DNA of 64,000 nt from Oxytricha trifallax (GCA_000711775.1 ARYC01000230.1:28840-92839), one strand, 5' to 3'; positions 1 to 12,900 are shown, counted from the stretch's first letter. Notes: generated from the letters alone by a model not told the origin. Translations and numbers: made by a program.

Positions 1-308
1 CCAATTTAATAGTACCAAAACTTAATTAGTACCTAGTTTTAATCCAGTGAGGTTTTAATGGAAAAGTTCCAATCTGGTTCAAAACTTAATTGGTACCAGT
101 ACCAACCTGAACTTTATCTGAGTTGGTACCAGAATCAAAATTATTAAGTGCAAAATTACAAAAATTATAGTTATAAACTGAGTATAAATATGAAGTCTTA
201 GAGCTGAGATCAAACCATCATTAATGCTGTAGCAACTCCTATATAGTCCAGCTATAGCTATAGAGGCTTTAAGAGCTTTATAATAGAAATTTAAATTTGA
301 ATTTAAAC

Positions 309-1758
309 ATGGCGGTCCACTTGAATCGTAGAGCGGCACTTTTAGGAGCAGGTCAATCAATGCTTAACTTTGGTTCAACCAAGAAACAAGAAATTATATA
401 TATTGAGAGGGAGGCAGAGCTAAGAGCTCTTGAATTTGAAGCACAAGTTTTTATTATATAGGTTTAAAACATGAAACAGAAAGCTGAAATAGAAGTTTAA
501 ACATTAATAAAAGATGTTGAGGAAGAAAAGGAACAGCTTCAGATTTAAAGGATTAAAACTTTTGAATGCTAAGACTGCTAAAATTTTTTCTCTACTGATT
601 CCAGTTCGAAGAGACATATGAAAGAGGTTCACTCTGGAAAGCTAAGGTGTATTTTAAGCATGATAAGGTCGATGGCAGGTAATAGTGCACGACTTGTGAG
701 AAGTCTTATACTCACTCAGCTAAAGTTAAGAAACATATGCAGAAGCATCACCTAAGTGAGTTCTTGATTTAAGATAAAGAGACTTAGAAATTAGTGCCCG
801 CTAAAAGAAAATCTAATAATCTTGAGACTTAAAAAGAACAACAGGAGAAGCTCAAGAGGCAGAAGCGAATAGAATTAATGAATCAACCTGCTGGTAATGT
901 CTTTTTAGCATGCTTTTAAGAGAGAGCCATGTATATTCCTGCACTAAATGCAGTAGACCTTAGCAGTTGTATTGAAAACTACTTACATATAAACGTACCT
1001 GCTAAAGCAAAACTCATAGTGGTTGATGACTATGCCTACAAGGTATATCCTTTCAGCTATCTCCTTAAAAACGAGCAGTATCAAAATGAGTTTGCTAACG
1101 AATATATTGTACTTAGAGAGGCATAGAAAAAAGATTGCAAGAATTTGCTCAAGCTAGATGGTGTTATTTTAGGGTTTGGTTTCATCGCACTAAGGCTAAA
1201 AAAGTTTGAAATGACTCTCCGAGATTATCTATATTAAAACAGATACCCAGATGACTTGAATGATATTCTATCTAATATGATAAAGGGTGTTTAGGAACTT
1301 CACGAGCTTGGATACGATTCATAGAGATTTGAAGCCTGAAAATGTTATGCTAAACCTTTGCCCTTTAGAAGTAGTTGTAATCGATTTTAATAGAGCCTTA
1401 AGATAAGAGATTGTAACCTTAGCAAAGGTTCTTGGTACTCCAGGTTACTTCCCAATCAGAGAGAAATGGACTAATGGGCTCTATTTAGTGGGATGTTTGG
1501 GCAGTAGCTGCAATAATTTTAGAGTGAGATATGGAAAGCATGACTTACATTAATACAAAATATGAAAAATAATCAATAAATCTAGCTGAGAAGCACATAA
1601 AACAAGATGATGTATGCTAAGAAATAAAGAAGATTGTAGAGAAGATAATAGTAAGAGCTCCAGCATATCCAAGACAATCCTTAGACGATATGCTCGAACC
1701 ACTAAAGAAAGCGAGATTCAAGAGATACAACAAAGACAAGCAAGTAAAATTCGTGTGA
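309..1758 (+). pseudogene. TBE 57-kDa-type zinc finger/protein kinase gene, frameshifted
   Basis: Third gene of the TBE element. Read with TAA/TAG as Gln, it starts MAVHLNRRAALLGAGQ, has a glutamate/lysine-rich coil and two C2H2 fingers (first near 565-640 with ECQDCQNFF, second near 690-755 with CTTCEKSYTH), then a divergent protein kinase domain from about 930. Kinase landmarks are HRDLKPEN (near 1320), IDFNRA in place of the usual DFG region, GTPGYFP, and WDVWAVAA of the APE/F-helix region. Frames change near 640, near 1315 (one extra base before HRDLKPEN) and near 1480, and an in-frame TGA follows WDVWAVAAIILE. It ends at TGA 1756-1758, about 60 bp before the terminal repeat. The combination of zinc fingers and kinase is the known TBE 57-kDa architecture; I infer that this copy is not functional. 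Confidence 0.85.
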
Positions 1759-1819
1759 TATAATTAAACTAATACTCATTAAATACATAATAAAGTTTCA
1801 TTAAACTTGCGTTTTCTCT

Positions 1820-1897
1820 ACTAACCCTAATAAAACCCCAACTTTACCCTACTAATCAAAGCACTTATAAAACTCACTAAGGGGTTTTGGGGTTTTG
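1820..1897 (-). repeat. TBE right terminal inverted repeat with telomeric end
   Basis: Read on the minus strand from 1897 it begins CAAAACCCCAAAACCCC, 17 bp of telomeric repeat, then TTAGTGAGTTTTATAAGTGC. The same subterminal sequence recurs, diverged, at 63603 in the opposite orientation. About 78 bp is the known length of TBE1 inverted repeats; the inner limit is set from that and not measured. Confidence 0.88.
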
Positions 1898-2358
1898 AAT
1901 CTCTGATTATAGACTTCACTAAGAATGATTTCTATGTACTTGAGAAAAAGACTCAAGTTATTTTCAATAATCACTCAAAGGATATCTGCTAAGGCATGAC
2001 TGGAAGGCAGTTACTTTTGAATATTCAACTAGCACTCTCATAAGAAACCAATATGATTAATGGTGTGAATATCAAGAGAGCTGGCTTTCAGCTCTTGGGT
2101 CACCAAGTTTAAGGTACTGTGGCTGAAGTTGACAAGTACACTGACTGTGAAGCTTTAGCTTATAAAAATACCAATTATCTTCTCATAAAACGCTATTCTT
2201 TATATAGCTAATGCTAAAATCGCCTCATATTTACCATTACTGAGAGTATTCCAGTGCTTGATATAATAAAAATAAAGTCCATTAAGTCATAAAAAAGACA
2301 ATATTGGATCATACTACCCAGAAGTCTGGATATATTTCCACTCATTTGCACCCTTTGA
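1898..2358 (+). CDS. Open coding frame flanking TBE-A, function unknown
   Basis: Starts directly at the TBE insertion edge and stays open for about 150 codons until TGA 2356-2358. Local GC is well above the AT-rich spacers and the translation has a natural composition (for example GFQLLGHQVQGTVAEVDKY). No family recognised. It may be a host macronuclear-destined segment into which the TBE inserted; its 5' part is missing. An antisense frame is also partly open, so strand is not certain. Confidence 0.35.
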
Positions 2359-2541
2359 TACACTGGTATTGTTACCAGATCTGGTACTATCATCTATGAT
2401 GTAGGAGTTGATCAGACTACCTTTGCCAAGCTTGGTCATATATATAGTCGTTGGTATTAGTGAATATCCATTTGTCTGAACCAACTTGATTGATGCCCTA
2501 GTGAAATTCGTGGTTGACCCATTGACCTTAGGAATTGTCAA
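2314..2541 (-). CDS. Short minus-strand coding frame, unknown
   Basis: Seventy-five codons ending at TGA and rich in Ser/Thr/Asn/Ile (GYSLIPTTIYMTKLGKG, STRSGNNTSVSKGANEW). The frame stays open upstream to about 2600 (SFLSSFSTNFTNLTIPKVNG), so the true start is unclear. It overlaps the 3' end of the plus-strand frame by 45 bp. It could be a germline gene fragment. No family recognised. Confidence 0.3.
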   Translation of the reverse strand: MTIPKVNGSTTNFTRASIKLVQTNGYSLIPTTIYMTKLGKGSLINSYIIDDSTRSGNNTSVSKGANEWKYIQTSG

Positions 2542-2839
2542 ATTCGTAAAATTGGTGGAGAAGCTGGATAGGAAGCTTCTGTGTAGTTATTTGAGAACAG
2601 TCATTGAAATCTTCCGATTCTCAAATAGTGAGCATTTTTTTATTACAGCAAATTTTACTTGCTGCTTTAGACGACAAGTGTGTTTAATTAAACATTACTA
2701 ATGTACTTATTTTATTTTAACTACTCCAAATTAAAGCTAAATTACTAATCATTAATTAGTTTCAGTTACAAATAAATAGATATTTAATCTGTATTTAACT
2801 TTATCATTTTTGCCTATTTTTAATATATTTTATTAACAG

Positions 2840-3352
2840 TACCTTTTTATCTAGGTCTTGGTACAAGAGGTACAGCAGCATAGAAGTTTATAATTACAAA
2901 GTAAAGGTTAAAACTCATGGCAGTCTTGGTGGAAAAAGTCAAGATAGTGGCGTCGAGAGCTATGTTATTACCCCCATTCTATAAAGACTGAATAATATAG
3001 TTCTTAATAAATCAGAGACAAGTACGATGACAAAGAGATTATTCTGTTCGTTGATAACTTATCTGAACATGAAACTAAAAACTCAAGAGAGGAATATGAA
3101 AGATTAAACATAACACCTGTATTTAGTGTTCCTAACCTCAGTTCAATGGAGTTAAATTATATTGGGGGGTATTGAAAGGGCACTACAAGAAACTACAACT
3201 CTATCACTTGATGCACGACTTGAATATTGATACAGTAGATTTTATTAAGAGTGCTGCTAAAAGAGTCAGCGATGATAAAGCAAAAATATGCGCAAAGAAG
3301 GGAGATTTTGTATATATAAATAAGTTTTAGATTTAAACGAATGAATAAGTTT
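2840..3352 (+). pseudogene. TBE 42-kDa DDE transposase, C-terminal fragment
   Basis: Contains the second catalytic Asp in EIILFVDNLSEHET (near 3040-3080) and the catalytic Glu region in ITPVFSVPNLSSMELNYI (near 3110-3165). By my reading 31 residues lie between this Asp and Glu, close to the D35E spacing of the family. A more N-terminal stretch (RSWYKRYSSIEVYNYK) sits near 2855-2905. The N-terminal DNA-binding part and first Asp are missing. Frames change near 2990 (after a TGA) and at the G-run near 3165. The protein would cut and join transposon ends in the germline nucleus; this copy cannot be active. Confidence 0.75.
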
Positions 3353-4110
3353 GCATATTAAATTTGCCCGTTAAGGGATTTGGCTTATCTTTCTTTTAAG
3401 GCTTGCTTGGGCCTATGTTTCTTCTCTTAGTGCCAGCTCCTGCATCTATGTTAATCTTGTCTGCCTTTTATAAATCTTGAAGAGTCTCTTACTCAATTCA
3501 TGCTTTACTTGAGACTTTCTCTCTCTGTTTAATTTGCGTCGTTCTTTCATAAAATATATAGCAGTGCTAGGTTTTCCCATAAAATTAGAAGACTAAGCTT
3601 ACTTGAGGAAGTTCCTAAAGCCACGTATCATTTATTTTAATACCTTGCTTCTCTTTTTCTTCAGGAGAGATGCTGTAGCGCTTCTTATGAGCTTCTTAAA
3701 TAACTTCATTTAAGTACTCAGGTTTCAGAGTTGCAAGAACACCAAAGAAGAAACTTCTCTCTGGAAACTTATTCGAGAACTGTAGCTTTGAGGGAAGGTA
3801 GAAAGCAACATCTGGATCACTCATAGCATCATCATAAAGATTTGTTACAGAGATTTCAGGGTAGTTAGGTATCTCTATCATCCTAATTCATTAGACTTAA
3901 AAGCTTTTTCTCTTCACTCAGTAAGGTTTAAGAATGAGATTTAAGTTCCCTCCTAAGTCGGCAAGAACAATCCAACTATAATGGATATATTAATCTTACT
4001 TAAGAACTTACCTTGCTATACCAAATATCTATAAGGTCCTCTTTACTTCGAAATTTTCCTATCAAATCTTGAGATTAAATTCTCTTCATTGCATCATTCA
4101 TAGACTCCAT
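3266..4110 (-). pseudogene. TBE 22-kDa-type gene, with a probable 36-nt intron
   Basis: Convergent with the transposase, as expected for the middle TBE gene. It starts MESMNDAMKRIQSQDLIGKF followed by RSKEDLIDIWYSK, then a GT-AG stretch (3976-4011). The next coding part includes MIEIPNYPEISVTNLYDDAM, VLATLKPEYLNEVIQEAHKK and KINDTWLQELPQ. A one-base frame change lies near 3885. If the first frame is kept it ends at TGA 3498-3500, giving about 191 residues, which matches the 22-kDa name. A second, very coding-like frame (MGKPSTAIYFMKERRKLNRE) runs on to TGA at 3266, so the C-terminus is unsettled. The same family occurs near 17.0-17.8, 53.1-53.6 and probably 46.1-46.7 kb. Function unknown. Confidence 0.7.
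3976..4011 (-). other. Probable intron in TBE 22-kDa gene
   Basis: On the minus strand a 36-nt AT-rich stretch begins GTAAGT and ends TTATAG. It follows WYSK and is a multiple of three, so the frame is open with or without it; the intron call rests on the canonical ends and AT content. Confidence 0.45.
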
Positions 4111-4574
4111 CTTGCTTCCTCTTTCTAGAAATGTTAATGAAATTTAAAATTATGGATATCCATTCTAAGTTTATTAAAATCTTACTAATAAATAGGGAGG
4201 ACCTACTGGAGGTAACCTTAAAAAGATATACGGAGAAGCATTGAAAAACTTGCTCCAAGTTTCACAGATTGATTTCCATTTTTATCAATCTATCTCCATT
4301 AAATGCTCCTAATAATGTTTAATTATTTTAGAGGTCCTCCAAATTAAGTTCAAACTGATTAGGAGACCTCCTAGAGAAACAAAACTTCATTAGGAGTATT
4401 TTAATTTACTAAAATGTATAATTCAGATAAAATATGTCAACTTACAGACTTTTATGGTTAGCTCATTTTCTTACCTCTCAGCAAAGAAACTACCAGAGTG
4501 TCTTATACTCTACTATAATAGTTTATCTCGTTAGATTTTATCATTGTTATAATAAAATATATCAAAAAAATAAA
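4111..4574. other. Spacer between TBE 22-kDa and 57-kDa genes
   Basis: AT-rich non-coding stretch with a cluster of related motifs near 4196-4400 (AGGACCTAC, AGGTCCTCC, AGGAGACCTCCTAG) in both orientations. These could be regulatory or recombination sites between the two divergent genes; no gene is supported. Confidence 0.4.
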
Positions 4575-5968
4575 ATGAGCTCTAACCTTTTGAGAAAAGC
4601 GGCATTACTTGGATCAATTCAATAAAAGTTATCATTCCAGCAACCAAGAAAAGTAGAGACCAGAGACGCTTACTCAGTGGGAGCCTACTTATGACAACTT
4701 TGACCAATCTAGCTTTGAGATTTAGAAATAAGTTAAGTAGGAGGTTATCAAAGAAGCTGTGCAAATTGAGGAGGAGGTTAAACAACCGCCATAGAGCATT
4801 AATAAATACCAGGCAAAGTTGACTATTAATGCAAAGAATCCAATAAAGTTTTCCCTTACAAGTCAACTTATAAGAGACTCTTGAGAGATATACACAACGA
4901 TATGCCAAGGTTATAGCTCAAGCATTAAAAGAAAGATGGGAAGTATGTCTGTGAGTTCTGTGAGAAGCCATATTCTCATACAAGAGACCTCAAAGTGCAC
5001 TTAAAGAAAAAGCACAATCAAAGTTTTGTCTTTATCATGAACCCACAGGGAATAGATTCCTCTAAAAAAGAAGATCAAGAAACCCAGTGGAGTCTCTAAG
5101 AGTTGAAGTCTAGAAGTAAGTTAAAATGAAGAAAGCAGTCAAGAACTTTCCAGTCTCTGAGATCAATAAAATCATGGTTAAAATAGAGGCAACGAAGATT
5201 CCTATATTAAAAACTATTGACTTAGATTCATGCCTAGAAAGCTACCTCACTCTTGAAGATAAAATAGAGAAGACAGTCATTACTGATGACTAATATGCTT
5301 AAAAGATATATCCATTATACTTCCTTGCTGATGACAAGTTCCAAATGGAATTTGCAAATGAGTATTATGCTCTTTAAAGGCAAAGTTAAATGAGTGCAGG
5401 CATATCATCTAGCTTGATGCTATTTTACTTGGTAAAAATCATGTAGCCTTCAGCCTTCCTTTACTTGAAATGACTTACAGAGAATTCTTATCTGACAATA
5501 GATGTCAGAGATAAATTAGCTAGATAGTATAGCAGATAGTTGAAGGGATTGAAGAGCTTCACAAGCTAGGTTATGTTCATAGAGACTTAAAGCCAGAGAA
5601 CATCATGATGAACTTTCAGCCTCTTAGAGTTTATATTATTGACTTCAACAGAGCTCAAAGAGTGCAAGCCTCTGCATAAGGAAATGTATACGGCACTCCT
5701 GGATATTTCCCAGAGAGAGGACTGGAGAGATGGAGACACTTAATGGGACATCTGGCCTCTAGCAGTAATAATAATAGAGAGCGACATGCCAAGAAACGAT
5801 TACTTTAGCTGCAGGGGTGAGAGAGATTCTAAGCAGAGAATCAAGCAATATCTCAATAAAAATAAAATAAATATTATCAAGCAAAGCAAAGAAAATTACG
5901 AAACAAAAGAAACAATCAAACATCAACTTAGAAAAATAAAATTCAGAGAACTGCCACATGACTCTTAG
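4575..5968 (+). pseudogene. TBE 57-kDa-type zinc finger/kinase gene, second copy
   Basis: Starts MSSNLLRKAALLGSIQ, matching the TBE-A start. A C2H2 finger is clear near 4945-5015 (YVCEFCEKPYSHTRDLKVH). The kinase domain runs from about 5210: DSCLESYLTLEDK, AILLGKNHVAFSLPLLEMT, then an intact HKLGYVHRDLKPENIMMN, IIDFNRAQR and GTPGYFPERG, followed after a shift by WDIWPLAVIIIESDMPRND. Frames change near 4685, 4870, 5385 and 5735. The catalytic HRD and Asn are present, but DFG is replaced by DFN, as in TBE-A, which may be a family feature. It ends with a Lys-rich tail near 5968; TAG there is Gln, so the exact end is uncertain. Confidence 0.82.
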
Positions 5969-6044
5969 CTTATGTTTATGAAATATTTATAAAAAATAAA
6001 CTCGCTTGTTATACTTACTTAAGTTACTTATATTTAAACTATAA

Positions 6045-6137
6045 ACTTCTACATAAACCCTAATAAAGTATGCCTTAATAGTCTAATTTTATAAATAAAA
6101 AACTCATTCAAACAACTTCAGGGGTTTTATGGTTTTA
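6045..6137 (-). repeat. Degraded TBE right terminal repeat
   Basis: The block GGGGTTTTATGGTTTTA at 6121-6137 is a mutated form of the 17-bp telomeric end of TBE-A. Upstream, ACATAAACCCTAATAAAG resembles the inner part of the TBE-A repeat. Mutations in the terminal 17 bp suggest this end is old. Confidence 0.7.
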
Positions 6138-6560
6138 AATGCGATAGATGCCACCACCTTAGAATACAGAGACTTTGTGAAGGAAAGTTTTTGGTTAGCG
6201 AGCCTTGTTCTTGTAAAGATACGCACCATTTAAGAAAGAAAAACATATGCCCATAAAGTGGTATGCTTGTTTTACTGTTAGCGATTGATAAGAATGATGG
6301 AGACATTTCATCACTATTGAGTCACTTATGATAAAGCTGTTTTAAAAAATTTGATATTTTGTCTTTTCTTACAAATTTTTCATATCCCTAATAGAGTTTT
6401 ATTTACAAATAAATAGATTTAGAGCCCAATATTAATTATTTTATATTTTAAATGTTTCTTTATTAAGAATGGTCGTTAAGATTTAAAATATTCTTATTTG
6501 CATTTTTCTTAACATCTTTTTTATTAAATTTTTGCCGTTTTTAAGTCTAGATAATTCTTC
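6138..6560. other. Flank of TBE-B, possible short coding remnant
   Basis: From 6138 to about 6290 GC is raised and a plus frame is open (NAIDATTLEYRDFVKE and on), perhaps a remnant of the sequence into which TBE-B inserted. From 6300 to 6560 the DNA is AT-rich and I see nothing in it. Confidence 0.25.
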
Positions 6561-6990
6561 AAATTTATCACCAAGATAAATGATCTTTCAAACCTGACAC
6601 CATAGTACGTCACCAGATGATTACTTTTGAGATACAGTGACTAATTAAATAGTGCTTGGTATGGACTTTTGCCACATAGATAAGTCTTCAGAAAATCTTC
6701 ATCTCTACTTTAACTGCTCTGCAACGTATCTTTAATTGTCCCTCATTGTCTTAATACTCATAATACCTTTTACAAGATTTGCCTCGAAAAAATTGTCACA
6801 ACATTGAAAAATAGGATAAAACTCAAAAATTGATAAAAATTTTATAATATATAAATACTGACAAATTTGGTTAAAATAGGCAAAACCTCGGTAATTCAGC
6901 AGTTTTGAAGAGTTTTAAAATTCTTGAGAAATTCAACTTTTTATGTTGAGGTCAGGTCAATTTCCCAAATCTAAGTCTATTTTCTTATTA
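6560..6990 (+). repeat. Dispersed ~460-bp repeat, copy 1
   Basis: Shares ordered blocks with the tandem array at 34.4-35.8 kb and the inverted copy at 58.7-59.15 kb: ACGTCACCAGATGA, TATGGACTTTTGCCACA, CTCTGCAACGTATCT, TAAAATAGGCAAAA, TTGAGAAATTCAACTTTTTA. No open frame is shared by the copies, so it looks non-coding. Confidence 0.75.
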
Positions 6991-9900
6991 TTCGTTTTAG
7001 CTTTTTAGTATTATTTTCAAATTTCTATAAATCTATTTTTGTTAAAACTCTATTATTTCATTTATTTACTTAATTAAATTTATTGAGTTTTTTTTTACAA
7101 ACCATTTTGATCTATTAGGCTAATAAATAAATAAATAATTAAATTAATAAATTTTGTTAAATCATTCTCTTATATAATAATTTTTTATATCCGTTAACAA
7201 TAAATCACTGATATATCAAGCTTACTATCATATTTATTATTTTAATATTATCAAATATTTTATAAAAATATCAATCGCTTCGAAGATATCCCTTTTTCCT
7301 TTTACCCAATATATTCTTTTCTTTTCTTTTCTGTTATGTTATTATTTTAATATTTATTTGTTTGATCTCTGTTATAATATAATTAGTTTTTTTACTGTAA
7401 AATCTAATTATAATTATAAATTCATTAAAATGCTTATTTTTCCATTCTCTTATCTTTAATTAATATAATATGAACCAGAAGTTAGATAATTTCCTTAAAG
7501 AAGATAAATTGTCATATGTATCCTTAAGTTAAATTAATATGCTAACTCAATAGTTTTTTTAAGTATTTATCAAAATTTAAATCAATAAGTGAATTGTACA
7601 AATATATTCAATTCATGAATCATGCTTATATATACAAAAAAATCATGAACAAAATCAAAAACTTGAGTAAAGATTATTTATAAATCCAAGCAAAAAATAA
7701 ATAAAATTAGTAATGTGAATGAGTACTTATATTTATTAATCATTCTTATATTTTAATTGTTTAATAATTAGTAATAATATCTAGTTTATGATCAAAGTTA
7801 TAATAACTTAAATTTAAGATGATTAGTTATAAGATAATTAATTATTACAAAAATTGAAAGTTAATTTTCAAAAATTTCTGTTCTTCATTTTATTCTGATC
7901 TTGAATCATGAATTATCGAACATATATATAGTTAAGACATACAGATTAAAAATCAGTATTTTAAAATTAATGATGATCAGAATTAATATAAATGCACTTT
8001 CATTTTTAATAATCAAGCTAACATTTTAATTTACAGATAACTATATTAATATAATTGAACATATTTTAATAAACTAATACTATAATTATAAATTTATGCA
8101 TGAAAAACATGCTTAACTAAAGTGGGGCAAAAGTAGAAAAAATTTCTTACTTTTGCCCCACTTTTACTAACTTAAAATATCAATAGATTATGAATCAATA
8201 TTTGATTATAAAATTTATGAAATATAATTCAATAGTTTAGTTCATTAATTTATTTCTACAATTTGAATATTCAAAAAAATTTTGATAATTATAATTTAAT
8301 GCAATGTATGTATGTATTTTTATTGTAAGAAGAGGAGTCTTTATAAATTAACCAACCATCCAGGTAATATGTTCTGATATTTCCATAAAAACCAGAGATT
8401 TATAGGATTATATATGGGACATTTAAAGTGAAGAAATAGATTAAAATTATACTATAACTGGTTGTTTTAATCCCCATTATTAATTTTTGTGAAGCATTAG
8501 ATTATAATAATGTATTTATATATAAATGCAGGTCCAATAAATTAAAAATAAAATGGTTAGATAATAAATTGATAATCCCTTCAACATGATTTTAAATCTT
8601 TTGATTAAGCATTTATTAATAAATTTCCTATTGTCATTATTTATGCTTAATCTTTAAATGTCTTTTATTGAATTAAATAATTAAAAATCTACAAAGTAAT
8701 ATATTTGCTAAATATATTTTAACTTTAAATACAATGTTTGAGAAAAAATTCTATAAAATACTCTTAATATCAAGAAAACAAATGGCTTTATAGATTAATC
8801 GTGCTTGAATAACATAATTTTTAATTTAAACTTTTATAGGATACAATTTATGTTAGATAGATTTTGAATATTTAGTTAAATTTTAAAAGAAAGTCAGTGA
8901 TGTAAAATATTTAATGTTCAAAATAGGACATTAAACAAATTTATAAGAAATAACAGCCAAAAATGTCCAGACAAAGACAGTACTGTCCATTCAGGTGGCT
9001 TAACAAGTTATAATTTAATAAAATATAAAGAACTTAAATATAGCATCGCAGACATATTCATTTATCTTAAAATTAAATTCAGTGAACAATGGAACATTGT
9101 AAATTTAATAGAAAAGCAGGGTTCAGTTCTTAAGTATCTGATATGAAAAATCACCATATAACCCATAATAAACAGACCATTTGAGTTGTTAGCTTTCTAG
9201 AAAAAAACTAAGATTAATTTTAAGTATCTTATGACCACTATTAATAAAAATAACAGGCATTATAAATAAACAATATATAAATAATTAAACGATTAAATCC
9301 TGCACATAATACATAAATTTACTTACAAAAGAAATTAAATTTGCATAGCAAAAGAGAACTTTGTAAAACCTCAAACAATTTATGGATTAATGAGTAGGGA
9401 CTGCAACCTAAGTCCCTATGATCTTATTTATAAAATTTGCTTGATATCGCATAATAATTTGTATAAAATTTGTTAACAGTGAACGATTAACAACATAATC
9501 CATATTAGAAGTTAAAGAATATTGATGTCTAATAACAATGTTTTGACCAATTTAAAAAACATTGACTTGATAAAATATCTTTTTAATAATAATTCAATTA
9601 GGGTGTGTAAATTTTAATTAAGTTTAATTATATTTATTTCAGCCAACAATAATTATCAATTTTTAGTTTTTAATTATTCCTAACTATGATCCTCATTTCT
9701 TTATTAATCTGTGTTCATTTATCATAATAATCCACAAGATTGCTATACCAATCTTCCTTGAACTGTTTTTGTATAAACTTGTAATTTTTTTTGCTGTTTT
9801 TTTAATGAATTACTAATTTTTATTTCACTCTCACCAAATTTTAAATAATAATTCTAAAATTCTCAAAGATTATAAAAAACTTTTTTAAGATTTTTTATAT

Positions 9901-12900
9901 TTTTAAAAACTCTGCAATAAATATATATAGATATTTCGATTAAAATATATATACATTTAATATTATTTCCAATTAAAACATTAATATTATGCATGTATTT
10001 TTCAAAATTAAGATTTATTAGAAATTAAAATACAACTGAATATAATTAAAAATAACATAATCAAAAATGGTCGAGAGTGCTTGAGAGAGATCCATCCTGT
10101 ACAAACAAGTAAGTCACTATTATTTTATATTCAATGCAAAATTTTTAAAGTAATTGATACTCTCTTGCTTATTTTCGATAATTTCATTAAATATGCTGTA
10201 GAATTTGTATACTTAAATTTATATGTAAAAGTAAACAATCAAAAGTTTAAACAAAAAAATGAAATTTAGAAAATGGGGAAGTGACTTGACAGTAATTAAA
10301 GGCAGCACTAAAAATTATACATAAAGATAGTGATATTTGAACAAATATGCCTTGTTCGCTCAAATCAATCTATTTAGGAAAAGTTGAAAATAAAAAATAA
10401 TATAAAATTAATTAAAGGCAGTTAGTAAATCTAATAAAAAAACATGCAACTTTTCATTGTTTTAATAAGCATATTTCTGAAATAAATTTGCAACTATTTA
10501 CACTTTGCATATTAATGCCAGTTTTGTATTTCTTTGAATTAATTAATTCCTAATCTTTTGTATTTTATCAATATCTATTTCAGTAATTACCAAATTAATA
10601 TAAAAACTTAATGATCATATATATAATGGTTTAAAACACTTTAAAATAGATATATTTTTCTGGGTTTCGATGAAATAATGACAAAAACTGACAAAACAAG
10701 ACTCTAATAAATGATATATTCATTTCGGGGTAATTCTTAATTTTAATTAATTAATGTAAAAATATGCAGTAAAAAATATTAAAATATAACAAATGGAAAA
10801 ATCTGGATAAATAATGATTACTTACTATTATTATTATTATTAAATGTTCTAATAGCAATATACTGATAATTAAATAAGATAGAATAAGAAATAAAATAAA
10901 AAATTCAATAAATTCATTATTACAATGCTTATCTTTAATGGAAAATACTTATAAAAATTGGAGAATACTTTATAACCTCAACATTTTTTCCTATAATTAA
11001 TTTAGATTTTATTTAAATCATATTAAACGAAGGTCTCCTAGATTTTCTTGAATTACTTTATCATAGATTATCTTTTATTTTGATTATTAAATTTTTCTCA
11101 CTATTTATAATTGAATTGTTAAATAAAAATGGAAAAAATAATTACAATTAATGGGATAATTGGCAATATTTTGAAAATAAATAATCTCACAAACTTAACA
11201 CATTATTCATTTATTTATTGGAAATTTTTATTTCTTCAAATTATTAACAATTAAATATTTATTATATAATTAATTTTACTCATTAAATTTTATATTACAA
11301 ACTTATAACTGCATTTGATCTTTATGATTTTGTTATCTCATTTAATTTTTTAATTGAATTAAGTTTTACAATAATTATAAATTGATTGGCAAATGATGAT
11401 TAGGATAAAAGTAACAGATTATTTAATTAAGTTGATTCACGAATTAATAACAATATAAATGATAGTATTTTTACCAACAAAAATAATTTGAAAAAATAAA
11501 AATAAACTAATTGAAATAATATGATTGAATAAGGTTCACTTTTCATAATAAAGAATATTAAATATAAATAAACATAATTTATCTTTGCTTTAAAAATTCC
11601 AGGTTCTTAATTATTATTATTTTCTACGTGTTTACAAAGCTATATTTATCATCATAAATTTGAAAATATTCAATAAGAGACTATAAAATTAATGTTAGTT
11701 TAGTTAATTAAATTTAGAAAAGATTTGTATAAAATTAAAATCAATTTTAACTTTATTATTAATAAAGATGTTTGAATTAACTTAATATATTATATAGTAT
11801 TAACCATAAAATTATTGTTGAATTTTGTGATACTTAAATATATTTATATTAATATAAATCAGTCATAACTGACTGATAGACTCTTTGAAGTTTAGCAGAT
11901 GATCTAACATTTTCTGTAAGAAATACATTGTTTAGGATGCCTGAATTAAGAGGAACTCCACCCACATCTTGTCCATTCTATTATAATCTAATTCTGTATT
12001 AAATGTTTTTTTATTGAAACATTTAAGTGATTCAGGTGTGTGATAACATTACACAAATTGTTTCATCTTAGATAATAAAGAGGCAAATATTTAACTTTTA
12101 AAGAAATTGAAAATGGATTAAGTATCCAAAGATACACTTAACTTTAAGTTTATAAACAGCTATTCTCAATTTAAAATATGATTGAAGATATTCAAAACCA
12201 TATATAAAATGATGATTAGTTGTATGCTTAATGCAAAGTCTACATGCTATTTATATTTAATTTAAGATACCTATTTAATTAAATATTTTAAACATGCATC
12301 TAAATACGATCAAATTCCTTATATTAGTCTAAGCTGTAATATATGTGGTTCTCACATAGAGAAACTAATAAATAATCAATTTGTTCTTGATTTAACCATC
12401 TCTGTATCAAATAAAAAAGTAATCAGTTACAAGCTTCTAAATTATTATACAAATTATTAGATGGAAGTTAATTATAGTGAAAGTTTGCTTCATTTACAAG
12501 AATGTCCAAAATACCTAGAAGCGCTAAGCATGCAATTTAAAGTATTATAAGGAGGATTATGACTAAAGCATTGATGAAAACTGTTTAGACTGCATGAAAA
12601 TGTACAGCTACAGGAATAAGAGAGAGAATATGAGCGTTAGAGGTGGTTAATTAAACACAATTCAAAAGCTGAACATTAACTTAGTTCATAAATCAGCATA
12701 AAAAATAAAAATAACAAGGAGTTAATCGAATGTAAAGGAAAAGTATGAAAATACAGTTTAAAATTATTTAAATAATGTAATTAGTCAATTCTTCAATTTG
12801 TTCCAGACAAAGTTTCAATGAGAGCTTTCCAGAGAATATGTTTATGGTTTTATGATTGCAAAAGTAAAGTAATATCAATAAGAAATATAAATCATATGCA

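Larger units (their letters stand above)
1..1897 (+). mobile_element. TBE transposon copy A, right part
   Basis: The stretch holds the zinc finger/kinase gene typical of TBE elements and ends in a 17-bp telomere-like block at 1881-1897, as known for Oxytricha TBE termini. The transposase and 22-kDa gene expected upstream would lie before the window. The first 308 bases hold no gene I can support, but carry several partly palindromic GGTACC-containing repeats (about 30-130). AAT at 1898-1900 fits the ANT target rule of TBE. Frameshifts in the gene suggest the copy is old or inactive. Confidence 0.85.
2840..6137 (+). mobile_element. TBE transposon copy B, 5'-truncated, three gene types
   Basis: Holds in order the C-terminal part of the 42-kDa transposase (+), the 22-kDa gene (-) and the 57-kDa zinc finger/kinase gene (+), and ends in a degraded telomeric block (6121-6137). 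The left end and first half of the transposase are absent, so the copy is truncated at about 2840. It lies in the same orientation as TBE-A, less than 1 kb downstream. Confidence 0.85.
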
